This document shows, one piece after another, positions 35,369 to 45,261 of a DNA stretch of 64,000 bases (its first letter is position 1; each line of letters starts with the position of its first letter). The translations under genes and the position numbers were made by a program. Location: positions 806,001-870,000 of the forward strand of contig JAUKUA010000006.1 in NCBI GenBank assembly GCA_030549175.1, given 5' to 3'. The notes beneath the pieces are model-generated. The model saw only the letters and a list, made by a program, of their open reading frames with translations, searched no databases and was not told the DNA's origin. The DNA comes from Lasiosphaeris hirsuta. Its lineage: Eukaryota; Ascomycota; Sordariomycetes; Sordariales; Lasiosphaeriaceae.

Positions 35369-35533
35369 GTATCAAGGGCTTGTAGGTGCACCATGGATAT
35401 TGAGAATGAAGGTTGGCAGAATTCAAGTGCGCTGCTACTACAAGGAGTCGATGGCACTAACCCAACCGAGACACTGATGGCACCGGCTGGTATATCAGTG
35501 AGCATTTCACATCCCCCTCCAACAAAAACTGAC

Positions 35534-35679
35534 GGCCCAGTGGTGTAGTTGGCAGCACACTGACTTCCCCTCCGTAGGGTGCACATTTCGGAGCGCTCCT
35601 CAGCCCGTCCGACGCGGGCGTCACTCTCTAGCATAGAGGACAGGTTGCAGAGGAACTGTTTCGATTCCAACATTGGTCA
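35534..35679 (+). ncRNA. Candidate pol III unit: degenerate tRNA-like element with internal A and B boxes
   Basis: The 5' part looks like a tRNA-Gly(CCC) half: acceptor-like GGCCCAG, then TG, a D arm GTGT/GCAC (35543-35558) with box-A-like sequence, and CTGAC-TTCCC. A B-box-like GTTTCGATTCC lies at 35658-35668. The 3' sequence ATTGGTC (35673-35679) pairs with 5 of 7 acceptor positions. The T arm pairs badly and the A-to-B spacing is over 100 bp, far above a plain tRNA. This could be a tRNA with a very long intron, a decayed tRNA, a tRNA-derived SINE relic, or another pol III RNA. It could also be chance. Confidence 0.3.
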
Positions 35680-35682
35680 TTC

Positions 35683-35688
35683 TTTTTT
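35683..35688 (+). terminator. T6 run downstream of the tRNA-like element
   Basis: Six T residues start four bases after the last acceptor-like base of the preceding element, where a pol III terminator would be expected. Confidence 0.3.
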
Positions 35689-36240
35689 CCTACATTTTTT
35701 TTCTTTGTCTTTTCTCTCTTCTCTTGGGGCCTTCTATCATTTCCCCATTCAGGGAGGATCAGGCATTTTGTTGTCGACTGACGGATGGAAGGTGTCTTTG
35801 GCACGCCTCGAGGACAAATTCTAGGACATGATTTTTTGCCATAGAATGATGCATATACCTTGAAACATGTTTCGATATACCGGTATGATAGAACGTAGTC
35901 ATGTTGTTTTCACCCAGTGGTGACTGGTCTGTCGCCGTTCACGTACACCCAGAAAACAAAAACTAAAGCCAGAGCTAGGGTCACTGGCAAAGTCCCGTGC
36001 CAGATCACGTGAATAATGGCACGTGCACTGGAGCGCCCCGTTCACGGGTCTGGGGGCGAGCTTCAAGCGACAGCATTCAATCAGACTCAGTCAGTCACAA
36101 GCTGCGACTCCCGCACCACTCCGCAAACTAAAACCACCCTCCATTCCCCTCTGTCGGCCGGCCTAGCTAGGTACGCCTGATCCTCCTTCCCTCCAATTGA
36201 TATCGAACACTAACGTGACCCGAAAGACAAACAGGAAACA
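35689..36240. other. Upstream region of the complex I ESSS gene
   Basis: About 550 bp without a gene. A T-rich patch (35690-35720) is followed by unique sequence and the presumed promoter of the gene at 36241. No TATA box is obvious. Two CACGTG-type or related sites near 36005-36025 (GATCACGTGAA and GGCACGTGCA) could bind bHLH factors; this is inference. Confidence 0.4.
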
Positions 36241-36766
36241 ATGCCTCCCCTCCGGCCCTCATCGTGCCTCCGCGCCGCCCGCGCGGTCCAGCGCACGGCC
36301 ACGACCACGACCACATCCGCAGCGGCCCCGACGACCACGACCACCACCACCACCACGGTGATGACGACGCGCGCCTTCTCATCGACACCCCGCGTCAGCG
36401 GCGGCGGCGCCCAGTACGACCCGCCCACCGGCTGGCTCTTCGGCGTCAAGCCGGGCGAGAAGTACGAGAAGGAGGGGTGGGAGAACCTCTTCTTCTACGG
36501 CTTCTACGGCAGCCTGGGTGTCTTTGCGGTGGCATATGCGTTCAAGCCGGATACCTCGTGAGTCCTTTTCTCTTCTCTCTTTGGGGGTTGATATGTTGGG
36601 TTGGTTGGGGATGGTGGGGGGAGGAGAGGACGACCTGCGGTATTTTGAAATTGAGATGTGCTGATTGCTGGTGATGGACAGGATACAAACGTGGGCTCTA
36701 GAGGAGGCGCGCAGAAGATTAGAGGCCGAGGGCATCCTCGAGGATCCTAACCCTGAGAGCAAATAA
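36241..36766 (+). CDS. NADH:ubiquinone oxidoreductase ESSS subunit (NDUFB11-type accessory subunit)
   Basis: Two exons, 36241-36557 and 36682-36766, giving 133 residues. The donor is GTGAGT and the acceptor ACAG. The junction reads PDTSIQTWALEEARRRL. An Ala/Arg/Thr-rich N-terminus (residues 1-50, with runs of Thr and RAFSSTPRV) fits a cleavable mitochondrial presequence. The mature part has YDPPTGWLFGVKPGEKY, then EGWENLFFYGFYGSLGVF with one membrane segment (about 82-101), and a short charged C-terminus. This is the ESSS (NDUFB11) pattern of respiratory complex I, a single-span subunit of the membrane arm. The length is typical. The poly-Thr stretch is encoded by ACC/ACG repeats and may vary in length. 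It converges on the aminotransferase gene. Confidence 0.9.
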
Positions 36767-37159
36767 AGGGAGGGAAGGGGCGAGGCTTGTCGACGACGAG
36801 CATTGGGAAATCCAGGCGGCCTGCACATACTAGGGCTGGACTACCTTAGACGGGGGAATCGAGAAATCAAACCATTTGTACATGGACGTGTTTTTGTTTT
36901 GTGTTGCTTTCTTTTTACCTCCCCCCGTCGTCACCATTCCGCTGTGGCACGACTGCGGGGGAGAGTCATGCGGGATAGAGCTGTGAGAAATGGAGACAAT
37001 TGCAATCCAGAGCTATCCCACCCAGAATTTGATGGTACATCTCGCTGGGAATGCGCTTGAAGATATGTCGCCAAGTAACCAACCCATGTCATTGCTCCAT
37101 TTCAAATCCATTATCCCGTGCTATGTACAAGTTTCTACAATCCAACCCATCCCTCTAGC
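36767..37159. other. Convergent 3' intergenic region (ESSS / BCAT)
   Basis: 393 bp between two convergent stop codons, holding both 3' UTRs. Nothing else is seen. Confidence 0.5.
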
Positions 37160-38453
37160 TCAGCAAACCAAGCTCCACTCGTGCTCCTCATCACCATACT
37201 GCCGTGCCTCGATCCACCCCTTCATCAAGTTGGTGATCTCGCCAGACTCCTCATGGTCCTGCAGACCACACTGGACGAGCTTGCCCTTCCAGCTGATGGA
37301 CCGCACAGGGCTGACGGTGGCTGCCGTTCCAGAACCGAAAGCCTCAATGAGGCGGCCCTCGCTCGCCGCATCATCCAGCTCCTTCATGGTATACTTGCGC
37401 TCATCAATCTTCCATCCCTGGGGCTCCAGCTTCTCCCGAGCCAGGGCGAGCACCGAGTCACGGGTGACGCCGTTGAGGATGGTACCGTCCAGGGGCGCCG
37501 TGAGGAGCTCCTTCTGGCCCGTCTCCTTGTTCTTCATGGCAACGAAGAAGTTCATGGTGCCGACCTCGGTCACAAACTCCTCCTCACCAAACAGCCACAG
37601 GTTCTGCTGGAAGCCGCGGCTCATGGCCTCGCGCTGGGGCACGATGCAGGGCGCGTAGTTCGCGCCCAGCTTCTTGTCGCCGACGCCGCCGGGCCAGGCG
37701 CGCACGGCGTAGTCGGTGGCCTCGAGCGAGATGGCTTTGAAGCCGGTGGGGTAGTAGGGGCCGACGGGCGAGGCAATGACGTAGAGCAGCGCGGAGCCGG
37801 GGGGCCCGACGCCGAGCGTCTTCTGGGTGCCGATCATGGTCGGGCGCAGGTAGAGCGAGTAGCCGCGCTGTTCGGGAATGAAGCGGCTCTCGAGCTGGAC
37901 AAACTTGGAGATCAGCTCGGTCAGGGCCCTGGGTTCGAAGGTGGGCAGGGCGATGCGGGCGGCCGATGTGTTAAAGCGCGTCATGTTCTTGTCGGGGCGG
38001 AACAGGCGGATCTTGCCCGCCTTGTCCTTGTACGCCTTCATGCCCTCGAAGCACTCAAAGGCGTAGTGGAAGACGCATGTGGCCGGGTCCAGTGAGAGGT
38101 TCTGGTACGGCTTGATCCGGGGCGCTTTCCAGCCCGTCTTGATGTCCCACTCAATGGTAATCATGTGATCTGAGAGATTGGAGTGTTAGCTGGCGCTTTG
38201 CCCCCAGCGAAAGGGCAGGCTTACCTGTGAAGTTCTGGCCGAAGACCAGGGTCTCGGCCTTCTTCAGCTCCTTCGGCTTAGTCGTCTTCTCGATCGTGAG
38301 CTTGCTCGGGTCAATGTCCAGGGGCTTGGCGTCTGACGCCGCCTGGGCCTTGATGCTGTACTGTCGCGCCTGCCATGAGCCTAGTTGTATCCGCGAAATC
38401 TGCGGCGCGGCAGTCCTGAGGGTAGCGCATCGCGAAAACAATGGCCGCATCAT
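37160..38453 (-). CDS. Branched-chain-amino-acid aminotransferase, mitochondrial
   Basis: Two exons on the minus strand, 38453-38225 and 38169-37160, giving 412 residues. The donor is GTAAGC and the acceptor TCAG. The junction reads GQNFTDHMITIEWD. The N-terminus (MMRPLFSRCATLRTAAP, IQLGSWQARQYS) is an arginine-rich mitochondrial presequence. The fold-type IV aminotransferase follows: HYAFECFEGMKAYK, LYLRPTMIGT, YVIASPVGPYY, and the PLP lysine Lys243 in GDKKLGANYAP. Then come NFFVAMKN, GTILNGVTRDSVL and EAFGSGTAATVSPV, all class signatures. The enzyme interconverts Leu, Ile and Val with their 2-oxo acids using glutamate/2-oxoglutarate. The presequence points to the mitochondrial isoform. A long antisense frame over this gene is only its codon-bias mirror. 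Confidence 0.97.
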
Positions 38454-39379
38454 GTTGGGCTAAAATGTGAAAGAAAAAGTGAGTGGCGCCGAATCAGAGG
38501 CCAATTGACTTTGGAAAGAAGGAACTAAGTAGCTTTTTTGACTAGACAAGCTCACGAGGAGAAGCGCCGAAGGAAAACTACAGGGTGGGACATGAATATT
38601 TAGAGTAAGAAAGAGTCACCGCCGGCCTGGATATCAGAGGTCGAACGGGGTTTAGACGGGCTCATCAGCTTTCTAAAAGTTCGGAGCCTTATCGGAGGCA
38701 ATGCGCAACGAATTGGCCCAACCAGGGGTCGTGCCTGCATGCGCCCATCGCTTGACAACGGGAGCCGCGCCCGTGGATAAGCGGGATTCCGCGCTGCGCA
38801 AGTTTGTTGCACCTAACAGGCTCGTCGGCGTCCACTGAAGCCGATGCCCAATTAGCGGCCCGTTTGACAATTCGGGCTGGCTTCAGCCTTACCGCACAGA
38901 AGGCCGCACAGGGCCACACAATGCCTTGGGTACGTACCAAAGTGAAGAAAGCTGCGCGCTCGCCCTTGGCGACGGAATTGAGATTGAGCTGACGATGGGA
39001 AAACGTCCCGCAAGAACATTTGCGCCGCACTGCCGAGGAAGCTTACGAATGCAGGCGCGTTGGCATCGCAAGACAGCCACACCTAGCCCCTTAGATTTCT
39101 GGTGAGCAGCCAACTTATGTGAAAGCCACCGTGTACGGCCCAGCATTAACCATGGTCAATCAATGCCTGTAACAGACATAACCACATCCCGCATCCGCAT
39201 CCCGCATTTACATCCCACCTCTGCCGCCCCATTGCACTTGCACTGCGAACAACTGCGCACACTCGCGTACGCGCACCGGGCCCCGTCCTCGACCCTGCCG
39301 AGACCTGACAACCGAGCGGAAATCGTGGCCAACAGACATGAATGACAGCTAGAGCGCCAGTCGTTGGTCTTGGAGCACA
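38454..39379. promoter_or_regulatory. Divergent promoter region (BCAT / SCYL2-like)
   Basis: 926 bp between two divergent start codons. No gene is recognised. Open frames are in all phases and without content. No Leu3-type CCGNNNNCGG site was identified with confidence. Confidence 0.45.
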
Positions 39380-42330
39380 ATGTTTTCCAGCGCGCTGAAG
39401 TCTATCCAGGCCACCAACATCACGGGCAACTACCAGATATCGCCCAATGTCACCTCGACCGCTGGCCCGTGGAAGATTTACAATGCGAAGAAAAAATCGA
39501 CCGGAAAGGAGTACTCTGTCTTTGTCTTTGACAAGAAGTCCCTCGATGGCCACAGCAGCGGCCTGACCCGGTCGGGCGCCGCCGCCTTCAAGAAGGTTGC
39601 CGAGGAGGTCGTCGAGCGGCTGAGGAAGGAGGCCTCGTCGCTGGCCAAGCTTCGGCACCCTAGCGTCCTAGAACTCGTCGAGCCGGTCGAGGACATTAGG
39701 GGCGGTGGTCTACAATTTGTCACGGAGCCGGTGACGGCCTCCCTGGCCAGCCTGCTTCAGGAGAAGGATGACCAGGAAAGGAGCGGCGGCGGCGGCCGTG
39801 CGAGCCGCTATGTGACTGAGGACGCTGATGGTACCCGGAGGAGGCGCGAGCTCGAGATTGACGAGCTTGAGATCCAAAAGGGACTCCTCCAGATCAGTAA
39901 GGCGCTGGAGTTCCTGCACGAGAATGCCGGGCTTGTCCATGGGAACCTCACGCCGGATGCTATTTTGGTCAACGCTAAGGCAAGTTCATTCCCAGCCAAG
40001 TGACAACCCGAGCCGTGTAGCCTCGTACTGACCTCTGTGTAGTCAGACTGGAAGATCAGCGGTCTTTCCTTCTGCAGTCCCCCTGAGCCCTCGACCAAAC
40101 CGACGTCGATCCAGCCGATCAGCCTCTCTGAGGTCTTGCATCTCGACCCCCGGTTACCCCGTACAGTTCAGATGAATTTGGACTATACTTCCCCAGATTT
40201 CATTCTGGACAATAATCTAACCACCTCGGCCGACATGTTCTCACTTGGGTTGCTCTGCGTGGCCCTCTACAACTCCCCTCACCGGTCGCCTCTTGAGTGC
40301 CACTCGAGCATCTCCACCTACAAGCGACACTTCCAATCTTCACAGGGCATCCCGACTGCGAACAACAACTATCTCTCCTCCCGGCCATTGCCCAAAGAAC
40401 TGGCAGCTCATGTGCTCCCGAAACTCATCACGCGGAGGCCCGCGCAAAGGATGACAGCCAAGGAATTTCAGCAAAGCGAGTACTTTGATAACATACTCAT
40501 CTCGACTATCCGCTTTCTAGACGCTTTTCCTGCCAAGACTGCGAATGAGAAGCAGTCATTCCTAAGGGGGCTAATCAAAGTCTTGCCCTCCTTCCCCAAG
40601 TCTGTTATGGAGAAGAAGGTTCTCCCGGCTCTGATTGAAGAGTTGAAGGACAAGGAGCTCATATCACTGATTCTGCACAATGTCTTCAAAATCATCTCAC
40701 TTTTGCCGTCCGGCAAGAGAGCCTTTGGTGACAAGGTTCGGCCCAGCCTAAAGGAGATATTTGTGACCAATGCCAAACAAAGCCAAGAAAAAGACCCGGC
40801 GAGGGATGCCGGCCTCATGATAATACTTGAGCAACTTGGCGTGATCACGGCTAACTGCTCGGGGAAAGAATTCAAGGACGGTACGTGAAATCAATGTTGA
40901 AGCTTGCAGACGGGCACTAATCCAGCTTGTTAGACATCCTACCCATAATATTCACGGCCCTGGAATCGCCAACTCCCACACTTGTTGATGCGGCCCTGAG
41001 GAGTCTCCCAACGATATTGCCTGTACTAGACTTTGGCACCATCAAGAATGAGCTGTTCCCTGTGATCGCGGCTATTTTTAGCAAGACCAACAGTCTGGCC
41101 ATCAAAGTCAGAGGACTTCAAGCCTTTGTCACCCTTTGCGGCGGCGCTACTGACCAAGGCAGTGATGATGGCCTAGACGGGCTCTCGAGCGAGAAGAAAA
41201 AGGCCACGTCAAGCGCCCTTGACAAGTATACCATGCAAGAAAAGATTGTGCCTTTAATCAAGGCAATCAAAACCAGAGAGCCGGCGGTTATGATGGCCGC
41301 TCTCAATGTCTTGAAAGTTATCGGCAAGATTGCCGACGCCGAATTTGTAGCCATGGACGTTCTTCCAGCACTGTGGAGCATGAGCTTAGGGCCTCTACTA
41401 GACCTCAGACAGTTCCAGTCCTTTATGGAGCTCATCAGGGCGCTATCGAGGAGAGTCGAGGATGAGCAGACTAAAAAGTTGCAGGAGCTGTCCGGCGGCG
41501 GTAATGGCACCACATCCGCGACCAATGACGATTTTATGTCCTTTGGAGCTATCGCTGGTTCTTCCCTTGAGGCCGACGGGACGAGCGAAGATGACTTTGA
41601 GCTCTTAGTCAAGGGGAGATCGAGCGGTGGTGCTTCCAGGAACGCCCTCGAGGAAGGATGGGACAATAGTATAACGTCATACCCAACCGTCACATCCCCA
41701 GGTCTCAAGGCCGGCAAAACCACCCCAACACCGGCTTTCTCTTGGTCAACCCCAAGCCCCAGCACTGCTGCACCGCCGGCGAGCCAGTTCGGCGCCGTTA
41801 AGGCCCAACTCTCGTTCCGAACCGTCACTCCCGACCTCGGCAGTTTCGCGGCCCTCACTCCTACTTCCACGCAATTCTCTCAGCCCCTCCAACCAAACAC
41901 CATCACTCCCTCCCCTTTACAATCCTCCTCCTCCTCCGCCTCCCTCAACTGGGGCGCCACCGCACCCACCTCGACAACCAGCAGCCCCTGGTCCTCGTCA
42001 AGCACTCCGGCCACATCACAGCCCCCGACTTCTGCCTTCGGGGGCATGTCTCTCGGCCAGATGCAGTCCACAGTCGGAAACCAGGCCTCGCGGGCGTCGG
42101 CGTTCTCGCTGCCACCCCCACCCACTATTGGAAACGGCGGCGGTGGTGGGTTATCAGGGTTCAGTCTGGCGCCACCGCCAGTCTCAGGGCCACAACGCCC
42201 GCAACAGCAGCAGGGCGTGTCTGCGTTCGGCGGGATGGGGGTGGGGAGCATGGGGCCGTCGTCGGGGCTATCGAGCATGGCCATGGGCGCGAATAGGATG
42301 GGGAGTACAGGGATGGCGATGGGGGGATGA
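39380..42330 (+). CDS. SCY1-like pseudokinase (SCYL2-type), with apparent -1 frame break at the C-terminus
   Basis: Three exons as read: 39380-39979, 40043-40880 and 40934-42330 (944 residues). Intron 1 has a GC donor (GCAAGT) and a TAG acceptor; it is needed to read VNAKSDWKISGL. Intron 2 is GTACGT...TTAG. An N-terminal kinase-like domain (about 30-330) keeps a lysine in YSVFVFDKKS. It has HGNLTPDAI where active kinases have HRDxxxxN, and SGL where they have DFG, so it should be catalytically dead. HEAT repeats follow (about 330-640), then a Gly/Met/Ser/Pro-rich tail. Reading stops at TGA 42328. The -1 frame, open from 42327 to 42524, continues the same Gly-Met-rich composition and ends GLDKYASLL, the tail expected of the family. 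This implies a missing G in the G6 run 42321-42326 or frameshifting. SCYL2 proteins act in clathrin/Golgi-endosome traffic. Confidence 0.9.
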
Positions 42331-42524
42331 ATAATGGGATTGGAGGGTTTGGCGGGATGGGCGGGATGATGAATAATAGTAGCACGGCTGGCATGGGCAT
42401 GGGCATGGGCATGGGCATGGGTATGATGGGTATGGGCCAGCAGCAGCACCAGCAGCAGCCGCCGCCGCCTGCCCAGCCTCAGGGGCAAAAGTCGGGGTTA
42501 GATAAGTATGCGAGCTTGTTATGA
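42327..42524 (+). other. Out-of-frame C-terminal extension of the SCYL2-like gene
   Basis: 65 codons in the -1 frame relative to the upstream gene. It starts MNNGIGGFGGMGG, includes GM repeats and a Gln/Pro-rich stretch, and ends GLDKYASLL. Composition and position say it belongs to the same protein. The break is at G6-A-TGA. See the preceding gene for the two explanations. Confidence 0.75.
42391..42430 (+). repeat. CATGGG hexamer repeat
   Basis: About five copies of CATGGG (GM dipeptides in the extension frame). The unit is a multiple of three and keeps the frame. Confidence 0.8.
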
Positions 42525-43659
42525 GGCTGGCTGGGGATTGCTGGCCCTCGTGATGTGTGTTTGCCGAGATGAGATGTAGATGGAACTATACAAATTCTGG
42601 AAGTATGGGAGGTTTGCTGGCGGCTATTGCATTGCGAGCTAGGCAGTACAGGTTGGAGCATGTCATAGCGAGATGTGAATGTCAAGTGAAGCCTTTCTTG
42701 TTTACCAGCGCGTTTCAAAAAAAAAAAATCATGGCATAAACTATCTATCCGTACGAACATCATCATGTGAGGACTCGAGAACCACACGATAGCCTAGCTT
42801 GTTCATCTTGCTACTGCCAGAACTCTAATTTGTATAAATTACAATACAGCCAAGCCGGCCTAAGCCCTGCTAGCCGATTTATCGGCGTCTCAACTGGAGT
42901 TGAATCTGTCCATGTCCACCACTTCCATTAACCGCCGATAAATAAATGTGCTTCGATGATCTAGGCTGGTATTGTCGACTAGGGCATTCCCTGTGTGCCG
43001 CCCATCCGTCAACCGCCTATAAATTGCCCTTCAATAGAGCCACTGCTTGTAAATGTCGGTGTTTCTTTCCATATATCGGCGCTCTCACCAAGTTGGACCT
43101 TTGATAGTTGATCAGTTCGCCTTGCGACAGATGCGTGTTGACAACAAGTGGTTTGACTCTTCGTGCAAGCCAGCCATCGACCATCAATGGCTTCGCCTCT
43201 GCCAGCCTATCCGCGCACGCCTCCCAGCGAAGGCCAAATCTCTGCTCGCCAATAGCGGGTTTCTCAACAGGCAACCATCAGCCCGTCTTCCGCATACGCC
43301 ACCCGTCCATCAACCCATGAACCATCAACTCGTAATCTAGAGAAACGGAAAGAAAAACTGTGCTTTTGTAACGAAAGGAAGGCACTACGGTATGCGCAGC
43401 CCCGTGTCAGATATAAAAGAGATATCCGGGGGACCACCAAACCCGGGTTAACGTCCACACACTCATACAAGACCTCCCAACATAAATCTCAATCAAAACA
43501 GGGTATCATGACGCCTCAAGATTCTTGCTCAGACCGCTGCTGGCGCTGCTCAAGCCGCGCTTCACGGGCCGAGACGCAGCGCCTGCTGCCGCTGCTGACG
43601 GTTCTGCTGCTGCCGGCATTCTCGCCCCCGTCTATGTCCTTCTCTTTCTTCACGCCAAA
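42525..43659. other. Convergent intergenic region with repeated CGCCGATAAAT motif
   Basis: 1.1 kb between the 3' ends of the SCYL2-like and sirtuin genes. It has an A-run at about 42717-42728. Four copies of CGCC(G/T)ATA(A/T)AT occur: 42877-42887 (minus), 42933-42943 (plus), 43014-43024 (plus) and 43071-43081 (minus, one mismatch). The first lies inside a perfect inverted repeat, GCCGAT-TT-ATCGGC at 42873-42886. Further on (43160-43330) short CCATCAA(C/T)-type repeats appear. No gene is recognised. Confidence 0.5.
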
Positions 43660-45261
43660 CTAAGGCGAGGACGTTTCGGGCTTGACAACGGGCTCGATCT
43701 GCTCAAAGTTGTGACGGCTGGTGTAGCCCTCGGCCGTGGTGACCTTGATGACCTGGCCCTTTGGGATCATCTCGTGGTTGAGGTCCCAGCCGGCACGACG
43801 GCATAGCTCCGCAACGACGACGTCGCAGTCGCCGAGCAGGTCGACGTCAAAGTTGATGTGCGAGACAGGGGTGCGGCTGATGTAGATCTGAGGAATGTTG
43901 GGTGGGAGGAAGGGCACGACCTCGGACACGGGCGCGACCTTGAGGCTGGTGCCGATGACAATGACCAGGTCGACGAGGTGCTTGTCGTGCTCCTGCAGGC
44001 GCTTGTGGAACTCGTCAGGTAGAGCTTCTCCAAAGAACGTGATGTCGGGCTTCATGACGCCCGAGTTGGCGGCGGGCACGTCGAATTCGGAGTCTGAGTT
44101 GCTATCGTAGTCGCCAGGGCGGCGGCGCACCTTGCGCTCGCTGCCGTCCTTATTGAGCTTGCGCTTGCGGCTATTGTTGGTCGTGCGGCTGCCCTGGGAA
44201 CACTTCCGGCAGCGAGGGATTTTGCCTGCCTTGATCTCGGCGAAGAGGGTGTCGCCGACAACCTTGTAGCCGCACTTGACGCATGAGGCCGTAGCAAAAG
44301 AGCCGTGGCATTGCACCAGCTTTTCGGGCGAAATACCGGCCTTGGCCTCGAGGTTGTCAATATTTTGGGAGTAGTTGGTCAGCAGTTTGTTCTTTTGCTC
44401 GAGCATGGCGATGAAGCCATGGGTCGGCGAGAAGCGATCGGTCTCGGGCAGAATATCGCGCGCTACGCTATAAAAGATGGTAGGGTCTTGCTTAAAGACG
44501 CTGATGTCGAACACTTCTTGGGGATCGTTGAGACCGAGATGTTCCAGCTTAGAGTAGAGACCGATGCCCTTGGTGCGGAAGTCTGGAATACCGAGTGAGG
44601 TTGAAATTCCAGCACCTGTCAGGACTATGATGTTCTTTGACGCCTTGAGTAGCTCCACGACATCATCAATCGTGTTGTACTTGGTTAGCTTTGCCCGCTT
44701 TGCCAGCTCGCGGCTCAAGGCAAGACTCAGTAGGCCGTAGTAGGAATCATCATCGCAACCGTCTAGGAAAGCAGGCGGGCGGATACCGAAAGCAGTGAGC
44801 AACTTCTTCGCCGTTATGACACCGGCATCGACAGTCCTCTTACAGAAGATGACGGGGCCGACACGTCGCAGCATCTGCCGAAACTTAACCGACTCTGCTG
44901 GTGTGCAGGCCTCGGGATCTGGGCGGCAGGTTAGGATTGAAACAAAATACTCTAGTATCGAAATTAATCGAGTCAATGAAAGAAGCTTACCATCGGTAAA
45001 GAACTTGTCCTCGGCGAGGTCCTCGATGCTGTCCCGAAAGAGGGACTCGGTCTCCCAAGAGTCGCCACGGTCGTTGACGCGTTCCTCGAGCTCATTCAAG
45101 GGCGGATGGGCAGCACCGTTCTGGATATCTTCCTCGAGCTCTTCTGTGTGGCGCTTCTCGTCGTAATTGACAACATTCTTGACTCGGCCACTTGTCTTTT
45201 TGGCGGTGGCGGCACCATTGCTGCCCTTGGCGTTGCCGTTGGCGGAGCGTGGTGAGGCCAT
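43660..45261 (-). CDS. Sir2/Hst1-type class I sirtuin (NAD-dependent histone deacetylase)
   Basis: Two exons on the minus strand, 45261-44991 and 44918-43660, giving 509 residues. The 72-nt intron (GTAAGC...CCCAG) has no stop in frame, but splicing gives [17 protein letters not shown], the expected reading. An acidic N-terminal extension precedes the catalytic core. The NAD site is [16 protein letters not shown] (about 191-205), then [10 protein letters not shown] with QNID at about 275-278, and the catalytic His295 in VQCHGSF. A zinc module has CVKC (303, 306) and CRKC (327, 330), with a basic insert [17 protein letters not shown] between it and KPDITFFGE. The C-terminal Rossmann half contains [14 protein letters not shown]. 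This matches fungal Sir2/Hst1 proteins, which deacetylate histones in silent chromatin. The choice between Sir2 and Hst1 is not made. Confidence 0.94.
   Translation of the reverse strand: MASPRSANGNAKGSNGAATAKKTSGRVKNVVNYDEKRHTEELEEDIQNGAAHPPLNELEERVNDRGDSWETESLFRDSIEDLAEDKFFTDGKLLSLTRLISILEYFVSILTCRPDPEACTPAESVKFRQMLRRVGPVIFCKRTVDAGVITAKKLLTAFGIRPPAFLDGCDDDSYYGLLSLALSRELAKRAKLTKYNTIDDVVELLKASKNIIVLTGAGISTSLGIPDFRTKGIGLYSKLEHLGLNDPQEVFDISVFKQDPTIFYSVARDILPETDRFSPTHGFIAMLEQKNKLLTNYSQNIDNLEAKAGISPEKLVQCHGSFATASCVKCGYKVVGDTLFAEIKAGKIPRCRKCSQGSRTTNNSRKRKLNKDGSERKVRRRPGDYDSNSDSEFDVPAANSGVMKPDITFFGEALPDEFHKRLQEHDKHLVDLVIVIGTSLKVAPVSEVVPFLPPNIPQIYISRTPVSHINFDVDLLGDCDVVVAELCRRAGWDLNHEMIPKGQVIKVTTAEGYTSRHNFEQIEPVVKPETSSP

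Noticed and set aside
37118..38095. 325-codon plus-strand open frame
   Set aside because: It lies wholly antisense to the aminotransferase gene; its composition is the mirror of GC-rich codon use, with no domain.
43525..43806. Plus-strand frame overlapping the sirtuin 3' end
   Set aside because: Overlaps the conserved C-terminal exon of the sirtuin in antisense; no independent support.
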